The position numbers and the translations under genes were made by a program. Below the pieces are notes generated by a model, which was given only the letters and a program-made list of their open reading frames with translations, was not told the origin of the DNA and searched no databases. A DNA stretch of 64,000 nt from UBA6821 sp044236545 (GTDB lineage: Bacteria > Verrucomicrobiota > Verrucomicrobiia > Chthoniobacterales > UBA6821): NCBI GenBank assembly GCA_044236545.1, contig JBIIGI010000004.1:1-64000 (forward strand), given 5' to 3'. How positions within the stretch are numbered: position 1 is the stretch's first letter; the number at the start of each line of letters is the position of its first letter. Shown here piece by piece: positions 24,964 through 33,764 of this stretch.

Positions 24964-26201
24964 TGAACCGGGGATTCATCGACAAGCTTGTCGAGCGGAT
25001 CCGATTCGTCGAACCGGGTGACGTCGGCCAGTACCTGCAGGCCCTCTCCCATGAGAAAGGCTTTCTCGAGACCATCTTCAACGTTCTGCTGGAGGGGGTC
25101 GTCGTCACTGATCCGCAGGACAGGATCATCTACCTGAACAAGTCGGCGTGCACCTTCTTCGGAATGGACGCGACCGAACACCTCGGATGCCGACTCGGCG
25201 AGGCGATTCCCGGCCTTGATCTGCGATCCGTGGCGAACTCCGGAGACGTCATGAGCCGCGATCTGGAGGTCTTTTACCCGCGGAGACGCTTCCTGAATTT
25301 CTATGTCACGCCGCTGATGAGCGACGAGGCCGAGGACGCGCACAGGGAGCTTGTCGGGCGGGCGATCATCCTCCGTGACATCACCGAGGCGAGGAAGGAA
25401 ACCCAGGAGACCATCGAGAGTGAGCGGTTGTCGGCTGTCACCCTCCTGGCGGCGGGGGTGGCCCACGAGATCGGCAACCCCCTCAACTCCCTCGACATCC
25501 AGCTCCAGCTTCTCGAGCGACGGCTGAAAAAAGAGTCCGCGGCGGACGACCAGAAGGACCTCGCCGGATCCGTCTCCATTGCACGGAACGAGGTTCGACG
25601 ACTAGACCAGATCATCACCCAGTTCCTCAAGGCGGTGCGCCCGGCTCCTCTTGATTGCACACTTTCCGATCTGAACAGCCTGATCGACGAGACCGTCGGA
25701 TTCCTGCGCGGCGAGATCGAGGACCGCGACATCACCCTCGAGGTCTTTCCGGGGAACCACCTCCCCCTCGTCTCCCTCGACCGTGACCAGATGCGCCAGG
25801 CGCTTTACAACATCATCCGCAACAGCTTTCAGGCCATGGGTACCGGAGGGCTCCTCCGCGTCGCCACGGGTTGCGACGAGAGCCATGTCTGGGTCAGCAT
25901 CGGCGACACCGGCGGCGGGATCGAACCCGGTTCCTTTGAAAGGATTTTCCAACCCTACTACACCACCAAAGAGGATGGAAACGGGCTTGGGCTCCATGTC
26001 GTCCAGCGCATCGTCAGGGCTCACGGCGGAGAGATCGTCCTCAACAGTGCCTCGGGCAAAGGCCTGCTCTTCACCATCCGCCTCCCGCGTCAGGATCGGC
26101 GTGTCCGCTTCCTACCCCCTATTTCGAAGGACGAAGCGGAAGACGCCGAAAAGATAAATATGAAACTCAGCCATAACGCATGCGAGGCAACGGACACCTG
26201 A
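24963..26201 (+). CDS. PAS-domain sensor histidine kinase, soluble
   Basis: This 412-residue kinase has a PAS domain (about 35-145), a HisKA dimerisation domain with phospho-acceptor H168 in AAGVAHEIGNPLNSL, and an HATPase_c domain with N box (YNIIRNSFQAM), G1 (DTGGGI) and G2 (GNGLGLHVV). It has no membrane segment, resembling NtrB-type cytoplasmic kinases. No response regulator gene is adjacent. The last 15 or so residues are encoded by an inverted-repeat element at 26157-26211, so the tail is probably recent. It overlaps pepF by one base. Confidence 0.93.
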   Translation: MNRGFIDKLVERIRFVEPGDVGQYLQALSHEKGFLETIFNVLLEGVVVTDPQDRIIYLNKSACTFFGMDATEHLGCRLGEAIPGLDLRSVANSGDVMSRDLEVFYPRRRFLNFYVTPLMSDEAEDAHRELVGRAIILRDITEARKETQETIESERLSAVTLLAAGVAHEIGNPLNSLDIQLQLLERRLKKESAADDQKDLAGSVSIARNEVRRLDQIITQFLKAVRPAPLDCTLSDLNSLIDETVGFLRGEIEDRDITLEVFPGNHLPLVSLDRDQMRQALYNIIRNSFQAMGTGGLLRVATGCDESHVWVSIGDTGGGIEPGSFERIFQPYYTTKEDGNGLGLHVVQRIVRAHGGEIVLNSASGKGLLFTIRLPRQDRRVRFLPPISKDEAEDAEKINMKLSHNACEATDT

Positions 26202-26211
26202 ATTCCATATT
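26157..26211. repeat. degenerate GGAACTCAG-family repeat inside the kinase 3' end
   Basis: The arms 26157-26170 and 26198-26211 match in 12 of 14 inverted positions (AATATG-AA-TCAG). The interior word GCATGCGAGGCAACGG resembles the interior of the element at 61406-61630 (GGATGCGTAGCAACGG). The element supplies the last codons and the stop of the histidine kinase gene. Confidence 0.55.
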
Positions 26212-26233
26212 AAAACCACCAAAAATCCATTGT

Positions 26234-26716
26234 ATGAGCACACTCCAAGTCGGCAACAAAGCCCCCTCCTTCACCACCACGGCCGTGGGAGGCATCTACG
26301 GCGAGGGAACTCCACTGAAACTTACCGACCTGCAAGGCAGTCCCGTTGTCCTCTACTTCTATCCCAAGGATGACACGCCCGGTTGCACCGCGCAGGCCTG
26401 CGGCATCCGTGATGCGTGGAAGGAGTTCACGGCCACAGGCGCTCATCTCTTCGGCGTGAGCATCGATCCGGAGAACTCCCACGGAAAGTTCATCGCCAAG
26501 TTCGAGTTGCCCTTCCCACTTCTTGCCGACACGGAGAAATCGATCGTCGAGAGCTACGGGGTCTGGGTCGAAAAATCCATGTATGGGAAAAAATACATGG
26601 GAACCGAGCGGACCACCTTCGTGATCCGGGCAAGCGGAGTGATTGCCGCCATCTTCCCCAAGGTAAAACCCGCAGAGCATGCGGGATTGGTGCTTGAAGC
26701 TCTGCGGAAGCTTTAG
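26234..26716 (+). CDS. bcp: thioredoxin-dependent thiol peroxidase, BCP/PrxQ type
   Basis: This 160-residue peroxiredoxin reduces hydroperoxides. The peroxidatic cysteine is C51 and the resolving one C56 in DDTPGCTAQACG, the PrxQ spacing of five; the downstream ERTTFVIRASG motif is present. The ATG at 26234 is chosen because upstream codons run back through the repeat. It is convergent with fcl across 11 bases. Confidence 0.95.
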   Translation: MSTLQVGNKAPSFTTTAVGGIYGEGTPLKLTDLQGSPVVLYFYPKDDTPGCTAQACGIRDAWKEFTATGAHLFGVSIDPENSHGKFIAKFELPFPLLADTEKSIVESYGVWVEKSMYGKKYMGTERTTFVIRASGVIAAIFPKVKPAEHAGLVLEALRKL

Positions 26717-26727
26717 GAAACAGTTCC

Positions 26728-27678
26728 CTAACGTTCCCTGAAGCCGGACCCATCCGAGAGTTTCAGGAAATCGGCGTAGGCATGCCGGATCCCGCTCTCC
26801 AGGTCGTAATTGGGCCGCCACCCCGTCGCAAGGATTCTGGAGTTGTCCATGAGTTTGCGGAGGGTGCCGTCCGGCTTGCTGGAATCCCAGAGAAGCTCTC
26901 CGCGGAAGCCCGTCACCCTGGCGATCACTTCGGCCGCATCGCGGATCGTCACGTCGCTGCCGTAGCCGACATTGATCCAGTCGGGGGGATTCTCCATTGC
27001 GAGCACGGCAAGAAGTCCCTCGGCGAGGTCGTCGGCATGGAGGAACTCGCGGCGCGCGATGCCCGTTCCCCAGAGCGTCACGGCGGTGGCCCCGCTCTGA
27101 ACCGCCTCGTGGAAGCGGCGGATGAGCGCGGGCAGAACGTGGGAGTTCTCCGGATGGTAGTTGTCGCCGGGCCCGTAGAGATTGGTGGGCATGGCGGAGT
27201 GGAAGAGGACGCCGTACTGCTTGCGATAGTATTGGCAGAGCTTCAGGCCGGTGATCTTGGCGATCGCGTAGGCCTCATTGGTCGGCTCCAGCGGCAAGGT
27301 GAGGAGGCACTCCTCACGCATCGGCTGGGGCGCTTCGCGCGGGTAGATGCAGGAACTGCCGAGAAAGAGGAGTCGCTTCACGCCGCTGCGCCACGCCTCG
27401 TGGATGGTGTTGTGGGCGATGGCGAGATTCTCGTGGAGGAACTCCGCCGGGTAGGTGTGGTTCGCATGGATGCCCCCGACACGGGCGGCCGCGACGATGA
27501 CGACATCGGGTTTTTCCCCGGCGTAGAAGTCGCGGACTGCGACAGCGTCCTTGAGATCGAGTTCGGATCTGGAGCGCAGGAGCAGGTTTCCGTGTCCGCG
27601 ATCCCGGAGTGCTCGCACGATGGCTGAACCGACCATGCCGCCGTGTCCGGCGACGTGGATGCGCGTGGAGGAGTCCAT
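26728..27678 (-). CDS. fcl: GDP-L-fucose synthase
   Basis: This 316-residue SDR enzyme performs the epimerase and reductase steps from GDP-4-keto-6-deoxymannose to GDP-L-fucose. It has the NADP-binding VAGHGGMVGSAIVR motif, the SSCIYP catalytic serine and the Y-x3-K in EAYAIAK, and the PTNLYGPGDNYHPENSHVLPALIRR family segment. It lies 36 bases downstream of gmd, which makes its substrate, so the pair gives a complete GDP-fucose branch from GDP-mannose. Confidence 0.96.
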   Translation of the reverse strand: MDSSTRIHVAGHGGMVGSAIVRALRDRGHGNLLLRSRSELDLKDAVAVRDFYAGEKPDVVIVAAARVGGIHANHTYPAEFLHENLAIAHNTIHEAWRSGVKRLLFLGSSCIYPREAPQPMREECLLTLPLEPTNEAYAIAKITGLKLCQYYRKQYGVLFHSAMPTNLYGPGDNYHPENSHVLPALIRRFHEAVQSGATAVTLWGTGIARREFLHADDLAEGLLAVLAMENPPDWINVGYGSDVTIRDAAEVIARVTGFRGELLWDSSKPDGTLRKLMDNSRILATGWRPNYDLESGIRHAYADFLKLSDGSGFRER

Positions 27679-27714
27679 GGAACTGAAAGGGTGAGTGGTC
27701 CCGGTGTTCTGGGA

Positions 27715-28758
27715 TTACGGAGGCGTGATGTCCGCGCTGTCGGCGGCGCCGGTGTTCTGGTAGGCCAATTCGCGGCGGGCCAGATCCAAGTCGGCCTCGG
27801 TCATGATGCGGACCAGTTCCTTGAACTTCACCTTGGGCTCCCAGCCGGTCCGGCGCTTGAGCTTCGCCGGGTCGCCGATGAGGAGATCGACCTCGGCCGG
27901 ACGCTCGTATCGGGCGTCATGACGGACGTACTTCTCCCAGTCCAGATCGAGCAGGCCGAAGCATTCCTGGCAGAATTCGCGGATTGTGTGGGTCTCGTTG
28001 GTGGCGCAGACGTAGTCGTCCCCCGTCTCCTGCTGGAGCATCAGCCACATCACCTCGACATATTCCTTGGCGTAACCCCAGTCTCGCTTGGCATCCAGAT
28101 TGCCGAGGTAGAGCTCGTTCTGGAGCCCCATCTTGATGCGGGTCGCCGCGCGGGTGATCTTGCGGGTGACGAAGGTCTCGCCGCGGCGCGGGCTCTCGTG
28201 GTTGAAGAGTATGCCGTTGGTGGCATGGAGTCCGTAGGCCTCGCGGTAGTTCACCGTGAGCCAGTAGGCGAAGACTTTGGCGCAGCCATATGGGGAGCGC
28301 GGGTGGAACGGGGTGGTCTCAACCTGGGGAACCTCGTGCACCTTGCCGAACATTTCAGAGGATGACGCCTGGTAAAATCGGACATCCTGACTCAACCCCG
28401 ACTCGCGGATCGCCTCGAGGAGGCGCACGGTGCTCAGTCCGGTGACGTCGCCGGTGTATTCCGGAATGTCAAAGGAAACGCGCACATGGCTCTGCGCGCC
28501 GAGGTTGTAGATCTCGTCGGGACGGAGCGAGTAGAGGAGCTTGGTGAGCTGGGAGGAATCGGCCAGGTCGCCGTAGTGAAGAAAGAGTCTCGTGCCCAGA
28601 ACATGGGGATCGTTGTAAAGATGGTCGATGCGGCTGGTGTTGAACGTCGAGGATCGGCGGATGATGCCGTGGACCTCATAGCCTTTGCCAAGGAGAAGTT
28701 CGGCCAGATAGGAGCCATCCTGACCAGTGATCCCGGTGATGAGTGCTTTCTTCATCAT
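27715..28758 (-). CDS. gmd: GDP-mannose 4,6-dehydratase
   Basis: This 347-residue enzyme converts GDP-mannose to GDP-4-keto-6-deoxy-mannose. The NADP motif GITGQDGSYLAELLL, the GIIRRSSTFNTSRIDH segment, the catalytic ASSSEMFG and Y-x3-K in SPYGCAKVFAYW are all present. Two successive ATG codons are possible starts. The gene diverges from the XylR/AraC-type regulator, with a palindrome in between, so that regulator could control the fucose genes. Confidence 0.97.
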   Translation of the reverse strand: MMKKALITGITGQDGSYLAELLLGKGYEVHGIIRRSSTFNTSRIDHLYNDPHVLGTRLFLHYGDLADSSQLTKLLYSLRPDEIYNLGAQSHVRVSFDIPEYTGDVTGLSTVRLLEAIRESGLSQDVRFYQASSSEMFGKVHEVPQVETTPFHPRSPYGCAKVFAYWLTVNYREAYGLHATNGILFNHESPRRGETFVTRKITRAATRIKMGLQNELYLGNLDAKRDWGYAKEYVEVMWLMLQQETGDDYVCATNETHTIREFCQECFGLLDLDWEKYVRHDARYERPAEVDLLIGDPAKLKRRTGWEPKVKFKELVRIMTEADLDLARRELAYQNTGAADSADITPP

Positions 28759-28788
28759 TCCAATCTATCAGAACAAGAATCCTTGTCT

Positions 28789-28804
28789 TTGCGTATATGC
28801 GCAA
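28789..28804. promoter_or_regulatory. palindrome TTGCGTATATGCGCAA between gmd and the AraC-type gene
   Basis: This 16-bp near-palindrome (arms TTGCG/CGCAA) lies in an AT-rich intergenic stretch, 16 bases before the regulator start and 31 bases before gmd. Its position suits an operator for the divergent pair. It shares the TATGCGCA core with the vapB palindrome at 37649, which may be chance. Confidence 0.4.
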
Positions 28805-28819
28805 TATTTTATTGTTAAA

Positions 28820-29986
28820 ATGCGCATGCAGGCGAAAATAAAAAGGAAAAAGGGAAAGTTTTCCGAGGAAAAGTCACGACCGGAAAAAAAACTCGTCGTG
28901 CTGGCCCTCCCCCTGATGACGGAGGCGGAAATCCCTTTGATTCAAGGGGTCCGCGACGAACTTCAACGGGAAGGAACTATGGAGATTCTGGTGCAAAGCG
29001 GGGGATACGAATCAACCCTGCGCAAACTTGCCGAACAAGGGCACCTGGCGGGAACCATCGGAGAGTTCATGGGCGAACGCTGGATGGAACACCTCCTGAC
29101 CCACGGGGTTTCCATCGTGCAACTTGGCTCCACCACGGGCCCCAGGATTCCATCAGTCATGACCGACATCAGCGTAATGGCTGAGGAGGCCTCGCGCGCC
29201 CTGCTTGGAGCGGGTATCACATCAGCCGCTTATCTGGGAGCTCCTGGACCGCACGGCTCCCTGAGCCTTGCGAAGGCATTTGCCTCGGCATGCCGCAAAA
29301 AGGGGATTGAAGCGACCGACTGCACGGCACTTTCAGGAACACCCCTTCGCCATTTTCTCATTTCCCTGCCACGCCCAACGGGACTCCTCTGCATGAACGA
29401 CCGGATTGCCAGAAATGCCATTGCCATGGCACGCGAAACAGGGATCAGGATCCCGCAGGATCTTGCCGTGATCGGCGTGGGAAATTCCAGAATCGAGTCG
29501 TTCCACGCTGGCATCGGAATCTCCAGCTTTGAACAACCCCTGCGGGAAATCGGCCGCCAAGCCGCAAAAATGCTCCTGCGCTCGATCAGTGGCAGCACGC
29601 CCGATGCACCGGCCGCAATCCGGATCCCCGCGATTCTCCACGAACGGGAGAGCAGTCTTTGCACTACTTCGGGAGTGACCCGCGCCCTCGCACACTTGAG
29701 AAGCCATCCCGAGACCACGGTGAGCGCCGGGGAACTCGCGCGCCTGGCGGGCATGTCACGGCGCTCCTTTGAATACGCCGTGCGCCGGGAACGGGGTTGC
29801 ACCCCCGGAGAACTCTTGGCAACAACGCGCCGCAACCTTGCGGAGAAATTGCTCAGGGAGAGCGATCTGAAAATCAGCCAGGTGGGGCGGTCGTGCGGTT
29901 ATTCCGATGCGGCGGTATTTTCCGCCGCCTTCCGACGATGGAGCGGAAAAAGCCCCAGGGATTACAGGTCAGGATTCCTAAGATGA
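28820..29986 (+). CDS. XylR/AraC-type transcriptional regulator with LacI-like sensor domain
   Basis: This 388-residue regulator joins a periplasmic-binding-fold sensor domain (about 30-270; LacI/GalR type, with PQDLAVIGVGN and SSFEQPLREIG) to a C-terminal AraC HTH (about 285-385; two HTHs with CGYSDAAVFSAAFRRWSGKSPRDYR). This is the domain order of E. coli XylR and of many verrucomicrobial sugar regulators. The basic N-terminus (MRMQAKIKRKKGK) comes from the ATG at 28820; the frame upstream overlaps gmd. The ligand is unknown. It is divergent from gmd. Confidence 0.9.
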   Translation: MRMQAKIKRKKGKFSEEKSRPEKKLVVLALPLMTEAEIPLIQGVRDELQREGTMEILVQSGGYESTLRKLAEQGHLAGTIGEFMGERWMEHLLTHGVSIVQLGSTTGPRIPSVMTDISVMAEEASRALLGAGITSAAYLGAPGPHGSLSLAKAFASACRKKGIEATDCTALSGTPLRHFLISLPRPTGLLCMNDRIARNAIAMARETGIRIPQDLAVIGVGNSRIESFHAGIGISSFEQPLREIGRQAAKMLLRSISGSTPDAPAAIRIPAILHERESSLCTTSGVTRALAHLRSHPETTVSAGELARLAGMSRRSFEYAVRRERGCTPGELLATTRRNLAEKLLRESDLKISQVGRSCGYSDAAVFSAAFRRWSGKSPRDYRSGFLR

Positions 29987-30054
29987 CCCTTTTAGATGAA
30001 CCCCGCCGAGCAGCAAAATCACTCCACGGATGTCGGGACGGGGGAAATGAATGA

Positions 30055-31470
30055 TCAAGGGTGGGTCATGTCCGCGGCAACCACCCACAGATCAAATTGC
30101 TCGGGCGTCAAATACCCCAATGCCACGGCCGCCTCTTTCAATCCGGTCTTCTCCTTGTGAGCCTTTTTGGCGATCTGAGCCGCCTTATCGTAGCCGATGT
30201 GAGGATTGAGCGCCGTGACCAGCATGAGTGAATTCCGGACATATCCCGCGATCACTTCACGATTTGCCTCGATCCCGAGGATACAATGCACCGTGAAGGA
30301 ACGGCAGGCGTCGGAGAGGAGTCGAACAGAGTGGAGGAAGTTGTGAATGATGACCGGTTTAAAGACGTTCAGTTCAAAGTTCCCTTGGGAGGCAGCCATG
30401 CCGATCGCCGCGTCATTCCCAATAACCTGAACCGCGACCATGGTGACGGCCTCGCATTGCGTGGGGTTCACTTTTCCCGGCATGATGGATGAACCAGGTT
30501 CATTCTCCGGGAGCGAGAGTTCTCCCAAACCGCATCGTGGTCCGGATGCGAGCCAGCGGAGATCGTTGGCAATCTTCATGAGTGAGGTCGCGAGGGACTT
30601 GAGAGCCCCACTGGCAAAAACAAACTCTCCGTGGGAGGAGAGAGCGGCAAACTTGTTGGAAGCGGAGAAAAACGGTATTCCGGTCATCTTTGCAAGATGA
30701 TCCGCAGCGGCATCCCCAAACTTCGGATGGGAATTCAATCCGGTACCGACTGCGGTTCCACCGATAGCCAAAGACTCCAAACCAGGCAGGCTTTCTGTAA
30801 TTCGGACACAATCAGCATCCAGCATCGCCACGTATCCGGAGAACTCCTGCCCGAGAGTGATGGGGGTGGCATCCTGGAGATGCGTGCGCCCGATCTTGAT
30901 GACGTCGGCGAACTCAATGGCCTTTGCATGGAGAGCATCCTTGAGTTCCTTGACTGCTGGAATCAGTTTCTCACAAACCACCGTAACGGCGGCAATATTC
31001 ATCGCCGTGGGAAAGGTGTCGTTGGAGGACTGCGACATGTTGACATGATCATTGGGGTGGATCGGCGTCTTTGAACCCAAGACCCCCCCCGCCATCTCGA
31101 TCGCCCGGTTGGAGATCACCTCATTGGCGTTCATGTTGCTCTGGGTGCCGCTTCCAGTCTGCCAGATCCTCAGAGGAAAGTGGTCATCCAACTTGCCTGC
31201 AATCACCTCGTCGGCGGCCCTGACGATCAACTCTGATTTTTCGGACGACAGCTTTCCCAGGTCCCTGTTGGCCAGAGCGCAGGCCTTTTTGAGTTGTCCC
31301 AGCGCCCTGATCAGTTCGGGTGGCTTGGTGTCGCTCCCAATGTCGAAATGGATCAGCGAGCGTGCCGTCTGCGCCCCGTAGTAGCGGTCATGTGGCACGG
31401 GAATGGCTCCCATGCTGTCTGTCTCGGAGCGGTGGGTTGCGGGATCTGCGGCGGGAATCTCGTGGGACAT
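30055..31470 (-). CDS. fumC: class II fumarate hydratase
   Basis: This 471-residue TCA-cycle enzyme hydrates fumarate to L-malate without an iron-sulfur cluster. The family signature GSSIMPGKVNP is present, as are GSGTQSNMNANEV and the active-site TH pair in GRTHLQDATP. The length is normal. It lies just upstream of mdh in gene order but 171 bases apart, so the malate-forming and malate-oxidising enzymes are neighbours on one strand, though fumC is downstream in transcription. Confidence 0.96.
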   Translation of the reverse strand: MSHEIPAADPATHRSETDSMGAIPVPHDRYYGAQTARSLIHFDIGSDTKPPELIRALGQLKKACALANRDLGKLSSEKSELIVRAADEVIAGKLDDHFPLRIWQTGSGTQSNMNANEVISNRAIEMAGGVLGSKTPIHPNDHVNMSQSSNDTFPTAMNIAAVTVVCEKLIPAVKELKDALHAKAIEFADVIKIGRTHLQDATPITLGQEFSGYVAMLDADCVRITESLPGLESLAIGGTAVGTGLNSHPKFGDAAADHLAKMTGIPFFSASNKFAALSSHGEFVFASGALKSLATSLMKIANDLRWLASGPRCGLGELSLPENEPGSSIMPGKVNPTQCEAVTMVAVQVIGNDAAIGMAASQGNFELNVFKPVIIHNFLHSVRLLSDACRSFTVHCILGIEANREVIAGYVRNSLMLVTALNPHIGYDKAAQIAKKAHKEKTGLKEAAVALGYLTPEQFDLWVVAADMTHP

Positions 31471-31496
31471 GGGAAGGGAGAGGCGGAGGTGTTTAG

Positions 31497-31620
31497 CGGT
31501 TTAGACTGTTGGACTGTTAGGTGGGAGGAGGATGGGAACTAGGTTCTGGGAGCTAGGTAATAGGGATTCAGCGAAGAGGCAGGGGAGAATGCATACCCCC
31601 TCACCTCTTCTAAAATTCTA
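31497..31620. repeat. repeated-word intergenic DNA between fumC and mdh
   Basis: TTTAGACTGTTGGACTGTTAGG is followed by GGAACTAGGTTCTGGGAGCTAGGT, then by CTCTTCTAAAATTCTAAAAG. These are tandem imperfect copies of short words and resemble the arms of the other intergenic elements. A related word occurs at 4157-4181. No gene is seen. Confidence 0.45.
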
Positions 31621-31641
31621 AAAGCCTTCAGCCTCTCAACC

Positions 31642-32628
31642 TTAATTGGGCAGAAGCTCGGAGACCATCGCCTTCTCCTCGAGGAGTTCGTTGACGGTCT
31701 GCTGGAACTTGGCTTTGCCAAACTCGCCGAGTTCGACACCCTGGACGATGGTGGAGGTGGTTCCGTTGGAACGTATCGGGAACGAGCAGATAAGTCCCTT
31801 CTCAACGCCGTAGGAGCCATCGGAGGCCACGGCCACACTGTGCCAGTCGTCTGCGGGTGTGGTCTTGCCGAGCGATATCACGGTCTCGAGCGCCGCATGG
31901 GCGGCGGAGGCGGCGGAGGAAAGACCGCGGGCGGCAATGATGGCCGCGCCGCGCTGCTGGACATTCTTAATGAAGTCACCTTCCAGCCATGCGCGGTCGG
32001 GGATGGATTTGGCAACGGGCTCACCGTTGATCCGTGCGTTTTCGAAGTCAGGGTAGAGGGTGCTGGAGTGGTTGCCCCAGATCGCCATCCTGGTGACATC
32101 CCGGTTATGGCAACCAGCCATCTCGGCGAGGGCGCTCTTGGCGCGGTTCTCATCAAGACGGGTCATGGCATGCCATCGTTCGGATGGCACTCCGGGTGCG
32201 TTCTTCATGGCAATCAGGCAGTTGGTGTTGCAGGGATTGCCGACAACGAGGACGCGGATGTCATCCGCCGCGTTTCGCTCGATGGCCTGCCCCTGCCCGA
32301 TGAAAATCTTACCGTTGATGCCAAGGAGATCCTTGCGCTCCATGCCGGCCTTGCGCGGCACGCTTCCCACGAGCAGCGCCCAGTTGGCACCGTCGAATCC
32401 ATGATCAAGATCCGAGGTCGCCTCGATCGAATCGAGCAGGGGGAAGGCGCAATCGTTTAACTCCATGACCACGCCCTGCAGCGCCTTCATCCCCGGTTCG
32501 ATCTCGATGAGTCGAAGCGCGACAGGTTGATCATGCCCGAAAACCTGTCCGGACGCGATACGGGGAAGAAGAGAGTAGCCGATTTGACCGGCGGCACCAG
32601 TGACTGAGACAACGAGAGGAGTTTTCAT
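31642..32628 (-). CDS. mdh: malate dehydrogenase
   Basis: This 328-residue enzyme oxidises malate to oxaloacetate with NAD. It belongs to the type 2 (cytosolic-like) MDH group: VTGAAGQIGYSLLPRIASG binds NAD, GSVPRKAGMERKDLL carries the substrate arginine loop, VGNPCNTN and the catalytic histidine in IWGNHSSTLYPD follow. The length matches this group. Confidence 0.97.
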   Translation of the reverse strand: MKTPLVVSVTGAAGQIGYSLLPRIASGQVFGHDQPVALRLIEIEPGMKALQGVVMELNDCAFPLLDSIEATSDLDHGFDGANWALLVGSVPRKAGMERKDLLGINGKIFIGQGQAIERNAADDIRVLVVGNPCNTNCLIAMKNAPGVPSERWHAMTRLDENRAKSALAEMAGCHNRDVTRMAIWGNHSSTLYPDFENARINGEPVAKSIPDRAWLEGDFIKNVQQRGAAIIAARGLSSAASAAHAALETVISLGKTTPADDWHSVAVASDGSYGVEKGLICSFPIRSNGTTSTIVQGVELGEFGKAKFQQTVNELLEEKAMVSELLPN

Positions 32629-32668
32629 GAAGCTTGTATCCTAGGGGAAAACGGATGGGGCTAAAAGT

Positions 32669-32707
32669 GAGAAAACCCGTTTTGCCAATGGCAAAACGGG
32701 TTTTCTC
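32669..32707 (-). terminator. strong hairpin terminator between HU and mdh
   Basis: GAGAAAACCCGTTTTGCC, loop AAT, then the exact inverse complement forms a perfect 18-bp stem 28 bases past the HU stop. A-rich and T-rich runs lie inside the stem rather than after it. It should end or protect HU mRNA before mdh begins. Confidence 0.75.
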
Positions 32708-32734
32708 GGTGGGAGGGGGAAACCCTTGGAAAAC

Positions 32735-33013
32735 TTAGAGGGATTCCTTGAAGGCCTTGCCCGGGGTCAGGCGAACGCTCTTGGAAGCCTTGATCTTGAT
32801 CTTCTCGCCGGTCTTCGGGTTGATGCCGGTGCGGGCCTTGCGGTTGACGACCTTGAAGGTTCCGAATCCGATCAATTGAAGGGACTTGCTCTTCTTGACG
32901 TGGGCCTTGATACCATCGATGACGGCGTTGACGACTTTTTCGGCGTGGGCCTTGCTGACGTCCTTGCCGAGGGACTTCTGGACGGTTTCAACTAGATGAA
33001 TCTTGCTGCTCAT
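32735..33013 (-). CDS. HU-family DNA-binding protein
   Basis: This 92-residue nucleoid protein bends DNA as a dimer. The family pattern is clear: GFGTFKVVNRKARTGINPKTGEKIKI, with the proline-containing arm, then KSVRLTPGKAFKESL. It has its own promoter and a strong terminator and is therefore monocistronic. The leader is almost free of G and consists of tandem AACCC words with no Shine-Dalgarno sequence. Confidence 0.95.
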   Translation of the reverse strand: MSSKIHLVETVQKSLGKDVSKAHAEKVVNAVIDGIKAHVKKSKSLQLIGFGTFKVVNRKARTGINPKTGEKIKIKASKSVRLTPGKAFKESL

Positions 33014-33063
33014 GGATTGTTGGGTTGGGTTGGGTTATGTGTTGGTGACTTGCGTCAGACACG

Positions 33064-33092
33064 ATCCAAAAAAAAGCCCATCGCTCTGTCAA
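33064..33092 (-). promoter_or_regulatory. sigma-70-type promoter of the HU gene
   Basis: On the minus strand a perfect -35 TTGACA (33092-33087) is followed by a 17-base spacer ending in a T-run and by TTGGAT as a weak -10 (33069-33064). It lies about 50 bases before the HU start. Confidence 0.5.
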
Positions 33093-33122
33093 CTCCCATT
33101 CTGCATAATTAAAAAAAACCTC

Positions 33123-33716
33123 ATGAACACTCACCCAGCGGCAGACCCCTCCCATCCGGATCATCTTGACTATTTCAGAAAGATCGTTGCCGAACACCTC
33201 GGCAGTCCCCCCTCCGTTTCACCAAGGGCCTACGTGGCTCCGGGAGCCTTCCTCTCGGGACGGATCAGCGTCGGGGCGCAGGCCAGCATCTGGCCTGCGG
33301 CCTCGCTGCGCGCGGATATAGCCCCGATCACAATCGGGGAGGAAAGCAACGTCCAGGACAACGCCGTGATCCATGTCGCCACCGGACTCGGGGTGACAGT
33401 GGGCCGACGGGTGACCATCGGTCATGGGGCCATCGTTCATGGGTGCACGATCGGCGATGAATCGCTCATTGGCATGGGAGCCGTCATTCTGGACGGCGCG
33501 GTGATCGGGGAACGCTGCCTTGTCGGGGCGCACGCCACCATACTCATGGGCACGGTGATACCGGCCGGTTCGATGGTGGTCGGATCCCCAGCGCGGATCG
33601 TCCGCACACTGAGCCCCGAGGAACAAAAGGGCCTCGGCTCGTGGGCCGACCACTACCTGGTGCTATCGGAGTCGTACCGGAGCAGGGGAATCATCCATCC
33701 TGATTACGCGCAATAA
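33123..33716 (+). CDS. gamma-carbonic anhydrase-like hexapeptide-repeat protein
   Basis: This 197-residue protein folds as a left-handed beta-helix (repeated hexapeptides such as ISVGAQASIWPAASL and ITIGEESNVQDNAVIHVA). The three zinc-ligand histidines of the gamma-carbonic anhydrase/YrdA group are visible in NAVIHVA and GHGAIVHGC. The ATG at 33123 is chosen because the longer frame has no family match. Activity as carbonic anhydrase cannot be judged from sequence alone. Confidence 0.85.
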   Translation: MNTHPAADPSHPDHLDYFRKIVAEHLGSPPSVSPRAYVAPGAFLSGRISVGAQASIWPAASLRADIAPITIGEESNVQDNAVIHVATGLGVTVGRRVTIGHGAIVHGCTIGDESLIGMGAVILDGAVIGERCLVGAHATILMGTVIPAGSMVVGSPARIVRTLSPEEQKGLGSWADHYLVLSESYRSRGIIHPDYAQ

Positions 33717-33764
33717 GCGGAATCTCGGGATGCTCAATGCGGTGATCCGCGCCATACTTTCAAC

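Noticed and set aside
33015..33040. TTGGG tandem repeat as telomere-like or G-quadruplex element
   Set aside because: Only three units, located in the HU leader; better explained as the A/C-rich leader pattern seen before other genes.
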